The position numbers and the translations under genes are program-made. Positions 49,684 to 61,451 of a stretch of DNA of 64,000 nucleotides are shown piece after piece (position 1 is the stretch's first letter; each line of letters opens with the position of its first letter). The DNA lies in NCBI RefSeq assembly GCF_001577835.2, contig NC_029520.1, positions 52,263,483-52,327,482 of the forward strand. The letters run 5' to 3'. Source of the DNA: Coturnix japonica. Lineage: Eukaryota; Chordata; Aves; Galliformes; Phasianidae. Under the pieces are notes generated by a model. It was not told where the DNA came from. It saw nothing but the letters and a program-made list of their open reading frames with translations, and did no database searches.

Positions 49684-50727
49684 GTGAGAGCGGGGAGCGG
49701 CCGGGACGGGCCGGGACGTGCGGGAGGACGGCACCGGGGCCGCTGTGCTGCATAGGGCCCAACGTTGTGCCGCATAGAGCCGGGCAGCGTGCCGCATAGG
49801 GCCCAGCGCTGCGGGGCCGCGGGAGTCGCCTCGGAGCCGCTCGGTGGCTGCAGGCCGCAGGCCGTTGTGTGTGGTGTGTTGTGGTGCGCACATAGCGCTG
49901 GTGGCGGTGCGGGTGTGGTGGTTGTGAGGCGGAGGGGCAGGGTGTTCAAGGTGTAATTACCGGCTCTGAGTTGCGCCCCGGGCTCGGGGCGGTGCCGCTG
50001 GCCGTGGCAGTTCGTGTTGCGGTCGCTGTCAGCCCGTGGTGGCGGTGGCAGCTCCGTGCCCTCACCAGGGGCCTTTCCCCGCCCGCTCTCAGCCCCGCTG
50101 CTCCACTGCCGGGTGCCGTGCCCGGGGCTGGCAGCTCCCGACCCGCCCTGGGCTCCTCCCGGGCCCTGTCGGTCGGTTTGTGGCTCCCGTCGCGCTGTGA
50201 CGCACAGATGGGCCCCGCTTTGTTCTGCGCTGTAGGTTTGGTCCCGCATGAAGCAGCACGGGTGGTTCTGGGGGAGGAGGCCTGACTTTGGGGGCCCGAA
50301 ATGGTGACACCCCACCTCCCTGTGCAGCCCGTCACAGCACCTCACTGCTCTGTCTGAGAAACTGCATTTCTTAACATCCATCCTGACCTCCCTGACACAG
50401 CTTGAGGCCGTCACCTCTTGTGCTGTCACCGTTATCAGGGAACCCCCGCCTCACCGCCACCTCCAGCTCCTGTCTGGGAGCTGTTGAGAGCAATGAGGGC
50501 TCAGCTGAGCTCCTCCACACTCAGCAGTCCCGGTTCCCTCAGCCACTCCCTGTGAGACATGTCCTCCAGGCCCCTCACAGCTCTGTTGCCCTTCTGAAAC
50601 TTTCCTGAGTGATGTGAAAGCTTCTTTCACTGAAACATCATTCAGAAATACAACAGCTTGTGGTTTGTCCTCTTTATTTTTGCTCTGGCTCTTTACCTTG
50701 ATGGTTTTTGAAACTTATTCTATGTAG
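49684..50727 (+). other. KLHDC2: KLHDC2 5' UTR intron
   Basis: About 1 kb between the non-coding exon and the coding start. The first 600 bases are GC-rich CpG island; an old CR1 fragment fills about 50300-50600. Long open frames in the GC-rich part are compositional. Confidence 0.55.
50300..50600 (-). mobile_element. Old CR1 fragment in the KLHDC2 5' UTR intron
   Basis: Diverged antisense CR1 with recognisable CTGAGCTCCTCCACACTCAG and CGGTTCCCTCAGCCACTCCC segments; no tail left. Confidence 0.75.
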
Positions 50728-50739
50728 CACCAGATCAAA

Positions 50740-53700
50740 ATGGCTGACGATAATGAAGACCTGCAGGCAGATGAAGAGCTCCCGGCTCCAGCTGAGGACG
50801 GCTTTGAGCAGCTGGAGAACGACAGCCCTGCAGAGCGCAGCGGGCACGTGGCCGTCACTGATGGGCGCTGCATGTACGTCTGGGGAGGATACAAGGTACG
50901 CTCTGCTCTGTGCTCCCCTGCCTGTCACACGTGATGCTGGTCACTGTGTGCTTTATGTTTGGATGTAGCTCTGCAGGCATTCGAGGCCAGGCTGGATGTG
51001 GCTCTGGGAAGCCTGGGCTGCTGGTTGGGGACCCTGCACACAGCAGGGGGTTGAAACCAGATGATCATTGTGGTCATTTTCAAGCCAGGCCATTCTGTGA
51101 TCCCTCCTCTAAAAAACAAAAGCTCTAGTTATAAGAGTAGAACATACGATCTGCTATGAAGTGTGCTCCCTGCAAAGTGGTGCTTTTTGTTACACCATTG
51201 TCAGCACAACTGTCTGTTGCACGTTACCTGTCACAAGATGGTTATTTAACATGTTGATGTGCATGGCAGGTGCAACCAAACCATTCTGCAGTTTCAACAG
51301 GAATGAAAATCAATCTGGCAGCAGATTCAGTGAGTGAAATGTAGCTCAAGACAAAGCTTTGGTGTATTACCATCCCTGGAGGTGCCCAAGGCCGTGGCTG
51401 GGCTCTGGGCAGCCTGAGCTGGGGGGCAGCCAGCCCATGGCAGGGGTGGGGCTGGGGGTTGTGAGGTCCCTTCCAACCCAACCGTGCTGTGGTTCTGTGA
51501 TTATTCTGTTGGTGTCATGGGAATGGGAATTACAAAAAATGCTTTGGCTCCTTTGTGCACCCACAGCTACCATGCCTGGCATATGAACAAAGGGTTTAGC
51601 TTTGGTGTATCCCAGCCTGTGGCCCTGCAGGGAGATTGGTCCCCAGCTGAAACAGTTACAAGGTCCAAGCTGCTGTGTGCTGGCAGGAGGTACAGGAGTG
51701 CAGGAGGTACAGGAGGTACAGGAGTGCAGCAGGCACCGCTCCTGTTGTTAGTGCAGGTTGGGTCCCTGAGGGGTTGTAAACATTCAGGGCAGCCTGTAAT
51801 TCAAGCATCCTTTTTCTTTTCCGATCTGTTCTGCAGAACGCCCAAGTTAGGGGATTTTATGACTTCTATCTGCCTAGAGATGAAATATGGATCTACAACA
51901 TGGAAACTGGAAGATGGTACAGTAAATAATTAATTTTTTTTTGCTTTATTGGATAAAAAAAGTCTTAAATTGGTACCATGACCACACTGAGGGTCTGTGG
52001 ACAGAAGGGGACCTCCCTGACTTCTTTATTCCCTCCTATTCTAGTGTTCCTTACGTGTGTACAATACTTCCAAAGTTGTTATTTTGTGGGGTTTTTTTTC
52101 CATGTGATAAACAAAGTTTCACAGTGAGGTGAAGTGGGAGGTGGAGCTCAGGGAGGTAGAACAGGCAAATGTCAGCATCAGCATGGGGTGTTGTGGGGTG
52201 TCTGGTGTAGGATGCAGCACCTGAACACTGAATTTTACCATGTGCTGGTGAAGAAAGCATTGTGGGCACCTTCTGTGCTTTATTCCTTGTCCTTTTTGTT
52301 AAGTATTTATGCTGCTAATGAAACTGCTGTGTCTGCTAAGACCAGTAGGGGCCATAAAGTTGAGTGGAGCTGCATGCCTGAAAGCACAGGAGAAGGGAAC
52401 ACGCTGCTCTGATGCTGAAGCTGGCTGGGGCCATGTGCTGTGAAGCTCCATCTCCTCGGTGCTTAGCAGAAAATGCAACTTCAGCACTTCTTGCAGCTGT
52501 CAGAGTGGTTTGGGGCAGCCTTACGCGTGGAGCGGAAGCGTATCTTTGTGTTTGTGTGTTTACAAGCATTAAAGAAAAACAGCAGCAAAATCAAACCAGC
52601 AGTTTAGACGGGTGCAGCCTTTTTGTCTGGGAATCTTCTGGGGTATGGAATGGGAAAAGCACCCTGACCTCCTGCACTGGGCAGACAGGATTCCTCCCCC
52701 ACAAACCATGTGATAGTTAAGCTGTCTTTTCCCCACCCTGCCTCCCCATAGTGCCTGCCTGGTGCTGTAAACTGTTCAGCCTGTGCAGGTCTGAAAAACT
52801 CAGAGCAGTCTGTCAGAGATAAAGATGTAATGGTGGTGGTACGGATTTCCACCCCCAACAAAATCATTGCTGTTTGTTTTGGTCAAATATAATGTTTTTA
52901 TCTGTGCTTGCAGGAAGAAGAGTAAAACAGAGGGAGATGTTCCACCCTCCATGTCTGGAAGTTGTGCTGTGTGTGTAGACAGGGTGGTGTACCTGTTTGG
53001 AGGACACCATGCACGTGGCAACACAAACAAGGTCAGTAATCACTGGGAGAGTGGTTATGCCCTGGAACAGGCTGCCCAGGGAGGTTGTGGATGCCCCGTC
53101 CTTGGAGGTGTTCAAGACCAGGTTGGACGGGGCCCTGGGCAACCTGATCTAGTAAATGTGTATGTTTGGTGGCCCTGCCAGGCAGGGGGTTGGAACTACA
53201 TGATCCTTGAGGTCCCTTCCAACCCGGGTCATTCTGTGATTCTGTGATAATTTAGTAAACCCTTTCTCACACATAAGTTCCTCATCGTTGGCTTATGGTC
53301 CCATTCTGTACAGAGTTTTCAGTTAATTAAAATGGATAGCAGGAAGTGTATCACGTTAGCAAATCACAGAAGCTGAATAGCTGGACAGATTGGAAATCGT
53401 TTCAGAGCTTGAATGTTAATAATGGGATCCTGAGTGTGGATCCAGGCACTGTGTGCTCCTGCTGGCAAGCAGATAACAGCCTTTGTGCCCCGTCAGCAGC
53501 TTCCTCAGGTGCAAACTAATTGAAGCCACATTTTTGTGCTTGCCTGAGAGATCTTGACTAACAAAATATGGTGCTTCCCACGTTAATGTCTTTATTCCCC
53601 ATTCGGGTGATGAGCTGGCACACTTTATCCAATCAGTGCCTTAGTTCTCTGCAGCAGGTCAGATAATCTTGAGGTTGGCCTCCAGCTCTACACCATTGCT

Positions 53701-54332
53701 CTCTGGCAGCTCTCCAGCACAGAGAAGCACCATGACCTGTTGTTTGGGTGGCACTTGCTCTGGAGCAGCTCACCCTGTACATTATATTGCGCTGGTGCTT
53801 CCAAGTTTGCTTCTTTGAAAGGTGGAAATGTCCAGAGGTCACTGAATTAATAGCAGGAGCTGTTGTGCAAATGCTTTAAGAACACAGACAGTTGGGACAC
53901 TGTGCACACCTTCATTTGGTTCCATTGTAGCTTCTGGATGGTCCCACTCTGTGTGCGTGGTCCTGGTACTTCTGTAAAAAGATGTTTGGGGTCTGGGTCT
54001 GCAGGAAGATCTTTGGATCCACAGTTCATACCAGATGTTGTCAGTGCTCTGTGCAGTGAGAGAACTCACGTAGTGCTTCTGTACCAATCCGTGCTAGTTA
54101 CAGGTTGTTGTAACATCAGTCAGATGTGAGCTTTAAGTTTAACTGTTTGGGTAAAAGAAATCTTCTTATTTTCTACAGTTCTACATGTTAAATTCCAGAT
54201 CCACGGACAAAGTGCTGCAGTGGGTCAGAGTGGAGTGTCAGGGGGTCCCCCCTTCATCAAAGGACAAACTCGGCGTGTGGGTTTACAAAAACAAGTAAGG
54301 CCCCAGCAACAAAGCACAGCAGTCCTTGATCC

Positions 54333-54367
<35 letters not shown>

Positions 54368-57300
54368 TTCCATCACTCCCAGCCTTGTTGCTGTGTCTTT
54401 TTATTTGACCAAGAGCTGCAGCAGGACTCCTTGCCTGCAGCACAGACGTGCTTTGGGAAGATGCCGGGTTTGTTCCCCAGCCTTTTACATCTGCTCCATC
54501 CTTTAGCTGTTGCCAAATGAAAAACCCAACTCTTAGTCTGGGTGTGTGTAAGACACCAAGTATCCACGTGTCACAATGCAAGGAGTGGGCTCCTCACACG
54601 CTGATCTTCCGCGGTGCCTTCTTGGTCTGTTGTTCTAAAGGAGGGTTGCTTCTATCCGTGTCCTTGGTCAGGACAGAGAAGCCTGTCCTGGGATTCCCAT
54701 TACACACAATGTGCAATCTGTTGGTCCCATCTTGGGGAACAGCTTGTGTGTTTTTGATGGTTTGAGAGCAGGAAGGCATTTTAATTAAAAATACCCTTAT
54801 ATTGCTTTTTCAGCAATGCATGTTCTTAATGCTGCCTGTTTTGTGCTGGTTGCATTTGCTGTGGGATTCACTGCAGAGAAAGAAAAGCTTGCAGAGTGCC
54901 CACGGTGTTACTTTCCAGATTCCAGGCATGGAGAGAGAGTTCACTGGTAGCTTTGCAGGACTCGAGCTGTGGCAGTGGAGTTTTGTTGGCTGTGTAGGTT
55001 GTTTTCTGTTTCTTCATTAAGACCTTCTGGCAAAAGCACAGGCCCCTGCACACAGCAGGCACTTGAGCTCTCCCTTCAGCTCTCTCCTCTCTGGTGGCTT
55101 CTCTCCTCACCCACACGCTGTGTACGTTCCGTGGCTTTTCACAGGACTGTCTGAATCTTTGGGGATTGGGGAAGTTGAGCAGCTTGGAAAGGGCAGAGGC
55201 AGGAAGCTTCAGATGTGGGCACCCACAGTTCTGTGTGAGAGCCCTGACGGGAAGGCTGGAGCACGGGGAGCAGGAGCAGGGCTGGCAGCTTTGTTTGTGG
55301 AACAGCTGCAAAGCTCAGCAGCCTGGGGCCTGGGAAACACCTCCAGAGGGATTCTGTGTGGGCCGTGGGGTTGGTTGGGCAAGAAACGGGGCCCCACGCC
55401 TGGAAAACTTGCACTGTTGATGTTTTGGAAATAATGAAATCAAAGGTGCTTCCCTGAGTTCAGTCTGAGCCCAGCCCTCACACAGCTTTAATTTATAGAG
55501 AGAAATGTGACATTTCTAACAGTTGTTGCGTGGTTTGTTTCAGGCTGATCTTTTTTGGAGGTTATGGTTATTTTCCTGAAGGGAAACAACGAGGAACTTT
55601 TGAATTTGATGAGACCTCGTTTTGGGTAAGCAGACCTGGCTCACCTTGGAGCTGTTCCTGTTGACTCCTGATGGTTCATTGCTGCTTACTAAAACCTGCT
55701 TCTCTGTAAATGTTTTTAAAGAACTCAGGTCTTCCCAGAGGGTGGAATGACCACGTGCACGTTCTGGACACTGAAACATTTACTTGGAGCCAGCCTATAA
55801 CTACGGTAATTCCTGCTCTTACAGCAGTTAAAGTTACAGCTCTTCAGAAATTTGTGCCCTGTCTCTTTTAGCAGCCGGTGAAATCAAACGTGACTCTGCC
55901 AGGCCTGAATTCACTGCTGAAATCTCAGTTAGATCAGGTTGCTGATGAAAGAAATTCTTCGTATCCTCTGTGCCTCTACCTGGTGCAGCTTGAGGCTGAT
56001 AACAGATGCTGGTTTACATTGTTTATGTGGCTTCTCCCTCCTCCCCAAAAGCCAGAGCTTGCCTGTTCTTTGTTCTCTCTCTCTTAATCATTTTTCCCAC
56101 TGAGTTGCTTTCTTTCATGCTTCATTGGCCTTGTTCTTAAGGGGAGCTCAGGGAAACAAAGTTCATGGTTTCCTGTCATCCTCACTGCACATGGCAGCTC
56201 CTTGTGGGTCACTTGGCTGCTGGATCCTTGTCAAAACAAAAAGCTCTGCAATTGCAAATGGGCCCCTTTTAAAGTGTCCCAGCGGTATTTGGGAACAGGC
56301 AAATGGAGAGAGACAAGTAACTCCTTGCTGAAATTACTGAGGATTTGTTTTGTCTTAATACCTATCTTGGATATTTCACAGTAGCTCAAGAAAAATCCTG
56401 CTTGACATTCATTATATCATTACCTTGTTTACAGTCTGAGGTTCTGCCTCACGCTTTTCTGCCCACAGAATGACTTCACCCCCTGCTCCATGGTGACCTT
56501 AAGTCTGACCGTAGCTCAGCCCCTGGTCTCCTTGGCTGGCTGCTTTGTGGGGCTGGGATGCCTTGCTGACCGTAGAGGGTTTCTGTTGGAATGAGGTTTC
56601 ATTTGTTAACATATCTGATAAACATCCCTTCTAATTTCAAGTTTTCTATTCCCAGGGTAAAACTCCATCACCACGAGCAGCTCACGCGTGTGCTACGGTG
56701 GGGAACAGAGGCTTCGTGTTTGGGGGCAGATACAGAGTAAGTCACAGCCCCACTGAGTGCTGTGCTACCAAAACCTGCTGGAGCGCTTCAACCACGCTCT
56801 GCTTTGTTGTAGGAGTCCCGAATGAACGACCTTTACTATCTGAACTTGGATACATGGGAGTGGAATGAAATGTAGGTACTAAAACTCCAGTTCTTTGGTG
56901 TGGGAGGCAGTATAAAGGTGTCATCTTTATTCATGTCTAGTCAGTCCAGTGGAGCTTAGTAAACTGCAGTGGGTGAGCAGACACAAGTAGGATTATCTCC
57001 CTGGTTTTTGCCAGCAGGGTTTTTCAAGTCCTCTTAGGAACAGAACTTTTCACTTTAGACACAGTAAAAACTTGCTGTTGGGTCGTGACTGAAGTCACGT
57101 GGTTCAGAGACCTGAAAAATAAGGAGCAGAAAAGAGCAGTGCTGTTTTGTAGTTGTATATCGGTGATTCATGGTGCTTTTATTCAAACACAGACTGGCAC
57201 AAGGTGTCTGTCCCGTGGGCCGCTCCTGGCATTCACTAACACCCATTTCCTCAGATCATCTCTTTCTCTTTGGAGGATTCACCACTGACAAGCAGCCATT

Positions 57301-60022
57301 AAGTAAGTCATCCCAAAAGGATTTTGTCTGTGTGTTCTTAAATAGGGGCTTGAGCTACTGCCTTGTCACCATAAAGTCTTTGTACATTCCTTCCAAGTCC
57401 TGTGATCCAATTCCTTGTGGCCACCAGCTGAGCTGACAGAGTAGGAGTCACTGCGTGTGTGCAGACAGTGCTATTTACAGAGCTTGGGCTGCTCTGAAAA
57501 CAGCACATTCAAATTGCAGTTAGTGACAGCTTTGCATTTCTCCATCTTTCCTCCTATTAAAGTGATGTTTTCAGACAGGCAGCCCAAAGCTTCACAGAAC
57601 GGCCTGGGCTGCAAAGGCTCACAGTGCTCACCCAGCTCCAACCCCCTGCTGTGTGCAGGGTCACCAACCAGCAGCCCAGGCTGCCCAGAGCCACATCCAG
57701 CCTGGCCTTGAATGCCTGCAGGGATGGGGCATCCACAGCCTCCTTGGGCAACCTGTTCCAGTGCGTCACCACCCTCTGGGGGAAAAACTTCCTCCTAAGA
57801 TCCAACCTAAACCTCCCCTGTCTCAGTTTCAAACCATTCCCCCTTGTCCTATCACTGCCCACCCTCACAAACAGCCATTTCCCTCAGCTTCGCAGGGTTT
57901 GTCCTGAAAAGCTTGATTTATCTATGAACAAAGATGCACTGTATTATAGCAGAGTGCACATTTACTGCAGCAAACATGACAGAACTAAAGGAATCCTTTT
58001 ATTTTATTTGGGGTTTTGTTTGTTTTCAGGTGATGCTTGGATTTATTGTATCAGCAAGAATGAGTGGGTGCAGTTTGAGCACAACTACTCTGAAAAACCC
58101 AGGTATGGTGAACGTTTCCTTGGCAACTTAGCAAAGAAAAAAGAGTGAGGGGGGGCTCTTGATGGTGGCAGTGAGGGAGGATGGACATCCCTCCTCACAC
58201 TGCTTGTGTTTCCTAACAGCACCATACCCTGTGTTAGCAATTCCTACCCCACAAGCACCAATGTGCCTGGGGGGGGGGTGCAGGCGGGGAGGCGGTGTGC
58301 AGCTCAGTGCTTTGTGAGGCAGCAGGAATCAGAGATTTGGGGCTGACGGGGCCCTGAGCTGTGTGTGCCAGCACAGGAGCTGGCTGGAGCCAGTGTGTCC
58401 CTGCTGTGCCACAAACACGCTTCTCATTGTCCTCGCTCAGGGCTGCCCCTGTGCTCACTCAGGGTGTTTTTGTCTTCCATAAAGACCTACTGAGTAAACT
58501 AGAGGTGATGGCCAGCAATTTAAAAAGCATTAAAGCAGTTGTGATGCACGTGTATGGCATTGTAAACACCCATGTCATGTGAGCCGTGACCCACCGTGTC
58601 TGGAAAAGATGTTTGAATGCTGCCTTCTATTTGCAGGCTGTGGCACACGGCTTGTGCAAGTGAAGAGGGAGAGGTGATCGTCTTTGGGGGCTGTGCCAAC
58701 AACTTGCTCGCCCATTCCAAAGCTGTAAGTTTATCCCCAGCTTTGCTTTTCCTTCTTGCACAGCCCTGCCCTGCCCGCAGGGGCTGCAGTTCCTCAGCAC
58801 TGCAGCAAACATGAAATGCTTCTCATCAGCGCTGCAGCTCAGGACTGGCAGACACACAAACAAAGCTCTAAGGGGAGTTGTGCTGCTTCACTGTTTAAAC
58901 AAACGGGGCTTGTTTCCCTCCTGGCCTTGTTCCACTTGGAGCTCTCATCTCCTGGCTCCTGCCGTAGCTTTGCCCATTGCTTCTCACCAGGTGAGCTCAG
59001 TGGGTCCCTCCCAAAGCGTTTCCTTCACTGTGGTGCCCTGCTGATGGCACACGGCACAGAGGTTTCTGTAAGCCAGGGCAGGGAGTATTATGGTCTGTAA
59101 AGTCCCCACGTGGCTGGAAAGTGACTGGGAACAAGCGTGGTTGTGCATTTTAATGTAAGAACCAGTGGGCGTCAGGTGGAACCAGCAAGTGGCAAACAAG
59201 AGTGGTGCAACACAGTCACATCATCCTTAAAAACAGCAATAAAAACCAGCGTCTGCTGAGCCTGACGCAGTCCCTGTGCCCACAGGAGCTCAGTGCAGAT
59301 CCCTGGAAGCTCCAGCAGCACCCACAGGGGTTGGGTTGCTGCTGTTCCCTTTGCTGAGCTGGGTGCTGGACATGGGTACTGATCCACCTGTGGTTCCCTT
59401 AGTGCCAACTGCAGGCACCACAGGGTTTGGTGGGCAGTTCTGAGCCCAGCTTATGTGCTGCCTTTGTGACCTGCAGCCCCCATCCCTGTGCTGTGTCTGC
59501 CTTCACCACCGGGGTCCCTCTGAGCTTTGCCTGGTTTCATTCTGCTGTCACTATGGGATCCACACAAACTGATTCAGTCTCTCTTTCTCTCCCCCTCCCA
59601 CGTGCAGGCTCACAGTAATGAAATACTCGTGTTTTCTCTACAACCACGATCTCTTGTAAGGTAAGAAAGTTCCCATGACACAAGACTTGAACATTAAGCT
59701 GTGGGGTCCCCTTCTAAAGCAATGGTGCAGGCTTCGTGCCCATCCCAAATGCTTGAAGACATTTATTCCTCTGAAAGAGCAGAAACACCCACAGCTGGGT
59801 GGGGGGACAGAGTGAGATTCCATCCATGTGGCAGATGTTCTTAGCTCACCTTCAGGGCTCCATTGGTGCTGACAGCAGCTGTGTGTTCCCTGTCCCAGGC
59901 TGTGCCTCGAAGCCGTCATCTGCTTTAAGGAGATGTTGGCCAGCTCCTGGAATTGCCTCCCCAAGCATCTGCTGCACAGCGTCAATCAGCGCTTTGGAAG
60001 CAACAACACGTCTGGCTCCTGA
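50740..60022 (+). CDS. KLHDC2: KLHDC2, kelch domain-containing protein 2 (complete, 13 coding exons, 407 aa)
   Basis: Substrate receptor of the CUL2-Elongin BC-RBX1 E3 ligase; binds proteins ending in Gly-Gly and sends them for degradation. Coding exons: 50740-50895, 51837-51916, 52914-53031, 54179-54294, 55544-55625, 55722-55805, 56656-56736, 56813-56871, 57193-57302, 58030-58102, 58637-58724, 59608-59660, 59899-60022; 1224 bases with stop. It starts [20 protein letters not shown] and has six kelch blades (VWGGYK, LFGGHH, FFGGYG, FGGRYR, FGGFTT, FGGCAN). The pocket residues known in human as R236, R241 and S269 are here R237, R242 and S270. A BC-box SLVRLCLEAV (364-373) and CUL2-box LPKHLLHSV (387-395) follow. 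The C-terminus ends NNTSGS, the degron-mimic tail. One intron is only 76 bases (56737-56812) and another 96 (55626-55721). A CR1 copy begins 9 bases after the exon 3 donor. Confidence 0.97.
50968..51103 (+). mobile_element. CR1 3' end
   Basis: In KLHDC2 intron 1, sense. GGCATTCGAGGCCAGGCTGG ... CCAGATGATCATTGTGGTC ... CATTCTGTGATCC. Confidence 0.88.
51366..51506 (+). mobile_element. CR1 3' end, diverged
   Basis: In KLHDC2 intron 1, sense. CATCCCTGGAGGTGCCCAAG ... GTCCCTTCCAACCCAACCGT ... tail TTCTGTGATTATTCTG. Confidence 0.85.
51687..51733 (+). repeat. Short tandem repeat of GGTACAGGAGTGCAGGA type
   Basis: Alternating AGGAGGTACAGG and AGGAGTGCAGG blocks, about three to four copies, in KLHDC2 intron 1. 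Confidence 0.8.
53041..53249 (+). mobile_element. CR1 LINE 3' fragment right after the KLHDC2 exon 3 donor
   Basis: Sense orientation; starts 9 bases downstream of the exon end (AAG|gtcagtaat) and ends CATTCTGTGATTCTGTGA. Same young subfamily as 17121 and 22905. The donor itself is intact. Confidence 0.93.
54334..54365 (+). repeat. GT dinucleotide microsatellite
   Basis: About 16 uninterrupted TG units beginning 40 bases after the KLHDC2 exon 4 donor. Confidence 0.97.
57593..57885 (-). mobile_element. CR1 LINE 3' fragment
   Basis: Antisense in KLHDC2 intron 9. Encodes the CR1 ORF2 end ([19 protein letters not shown]). Same subfamily as 8236 and 48047. Confidence 0.93.
58269..58278 (+). repeat. 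Ten-base G run
   Basis: A poly-G tract in KLHDC2 intron 10; a common place for assembly length errors. Confidence 0.9.
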
Positions 60023-61451
60023 GCCCTCTGTGCTCACAGCCCCGAGCAGCGCACGGATCAATTCTAAGGTGTAATCATTAATTGTACCACGTGTGGCAGA
60101 CATGAAACCTGTATAGATGAAGTAGCTGTACTGTAGGTAGTCGCTTCCCGCCTTGAAGTTGCATGTGAATGGCCTAGAGAAAAACCTATTTTTGTGTAAA
60201 GATGTTTGCAATAAATGTATTTAATGCAAGCAGAGGTGGGTTTGTGCACCATGAAGTACCTGTGAGGGCCAACCCTGAGCAGAACGAGGTGAGGAGACGT
60301 GGAAATAACGCAGCCTGGAGCCCCACCTGGTGCTGTGGACGTCAGTGGCTGCACAGGAGACACTGCAGACATGGGAAGGAGCAGAACAGCTTCAGTCTGG
60401 GCTGCAGGGAGCTGTGATGGCCGAGTCCTGCTTTAGTCTGCGCTGTTTGGGAGCTGCTTAACGTGCTTTGCCACAAAGCTCAGAGAAATGGGATCTGAAA
60501 ATTGTATGTGACCCAAACTGCTCAACTTTAAACCTTCAGCTGTGGGAGCACCACGACTCTGCTTGGTTCTAGTTTGGTCTATGAAACTCTTCTATGTTGT
60601 GGAACTTCAATTGTGAACTGTAGCTGGCAGATATTCTGCCCTGAGCAGCAGCTGCAGAGCTCACCTGCAGCAGAACAGCCTGAGCCACAGAGCTCTGCCT
60701 GGTGGCACGTGGTGCACAGAGCAGGCTGTGCTGCTGCTGGGAACGGCTCACATCTTGTTTAGTGACAGAAGTCAATAAACAGCTGACTTTAGGACATAAC
60801 AAACCCTGCTCTGCCATGTGTGCACTCATTTCTTTTCTGAGCTTCAGGTGGGGGTTCAGTGAGTGCCTGTGGTGTGGGGAGAGTCTGGGAGCTGCAGGCT
60901 GTGCTGCTGAGCAGCTGCACATGGACTCGTTGTTGTGTGCTGCTCCTTTGCAGGGTGGTGTTACACAGCACAGGGTTGTGCTGCTGGGAGCTGGGGAAGC
61001 AGCAGAGCTGGAGCTGTGATGTCCTGGCCTGGCTCCGTGCTGCGCTGGGGGAAACAACTTGTCTCAAGTAAAGCACCTGCACAGACAGCTCTGCCAGGAG
61101 CAGAGGAGGGTCAGGTGGGAACAGAACATCTCGGGTTGTGCTGCAGGAAATTAGGGCCCACCTCAGCTCAGAGAAGCGTGGAGAAAGATCAGAGAGCACA
61201 CAGCTTGACAGCACGGCACTGACCGGAGGCCAGCGGTTTACTTCCATGTTTTGATGCTGTTTGTAGCAATGGAGCTGTCAGAGTCCGTATAAACCGTGAT
61301 GGAGGAGCTGGTCCACAGCTGTGTGCTACAGGGAAGCTGAATGCAGCTGAATGCAGCCCAATGGCAGCAGTGTGGGCAGGGCTGCCTGCCCCACCTCCAG
61401 GCACCCACCTCTGCCACAGCTGCAGTTCGGTGGTGAAACTCAAGCAGCCCT
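60023..61451. other. Converging 3' ends of KLHDC2 and NEMF
   Basis: After the KLHDC2 poly(A) signal there is about 1.2 kb to the NEMF stop codon on the other strand. Minus-strand poly(A)-like signals are AGTAAA at 61242-61237 and ATTAAA at 60225-60220, so the NEMF 3' UTR is either about 0.2 kb or about 1.2 kb. I see no separate gene; short frames here have no family signature. Confidence 0.55.
60210..60215 (+). terminator. KLHDC2: KLHDC2 poly(A) signal (AATAAA)
   Basis: Canonical AATAAA 188 bases after the KLHDC2 stop, giving a short 3' UTR. Confidence 0.75.

Noticed and set aside
49344-50429. 361-codon minus-strand frame and a 131-codon plus frame over the minisatellite
   Set aside because: A 48-bp repeat is a multiple of three, so it keeps frames open on both strands. 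The rest is GC-rich promoter and UTR intron with no family match.
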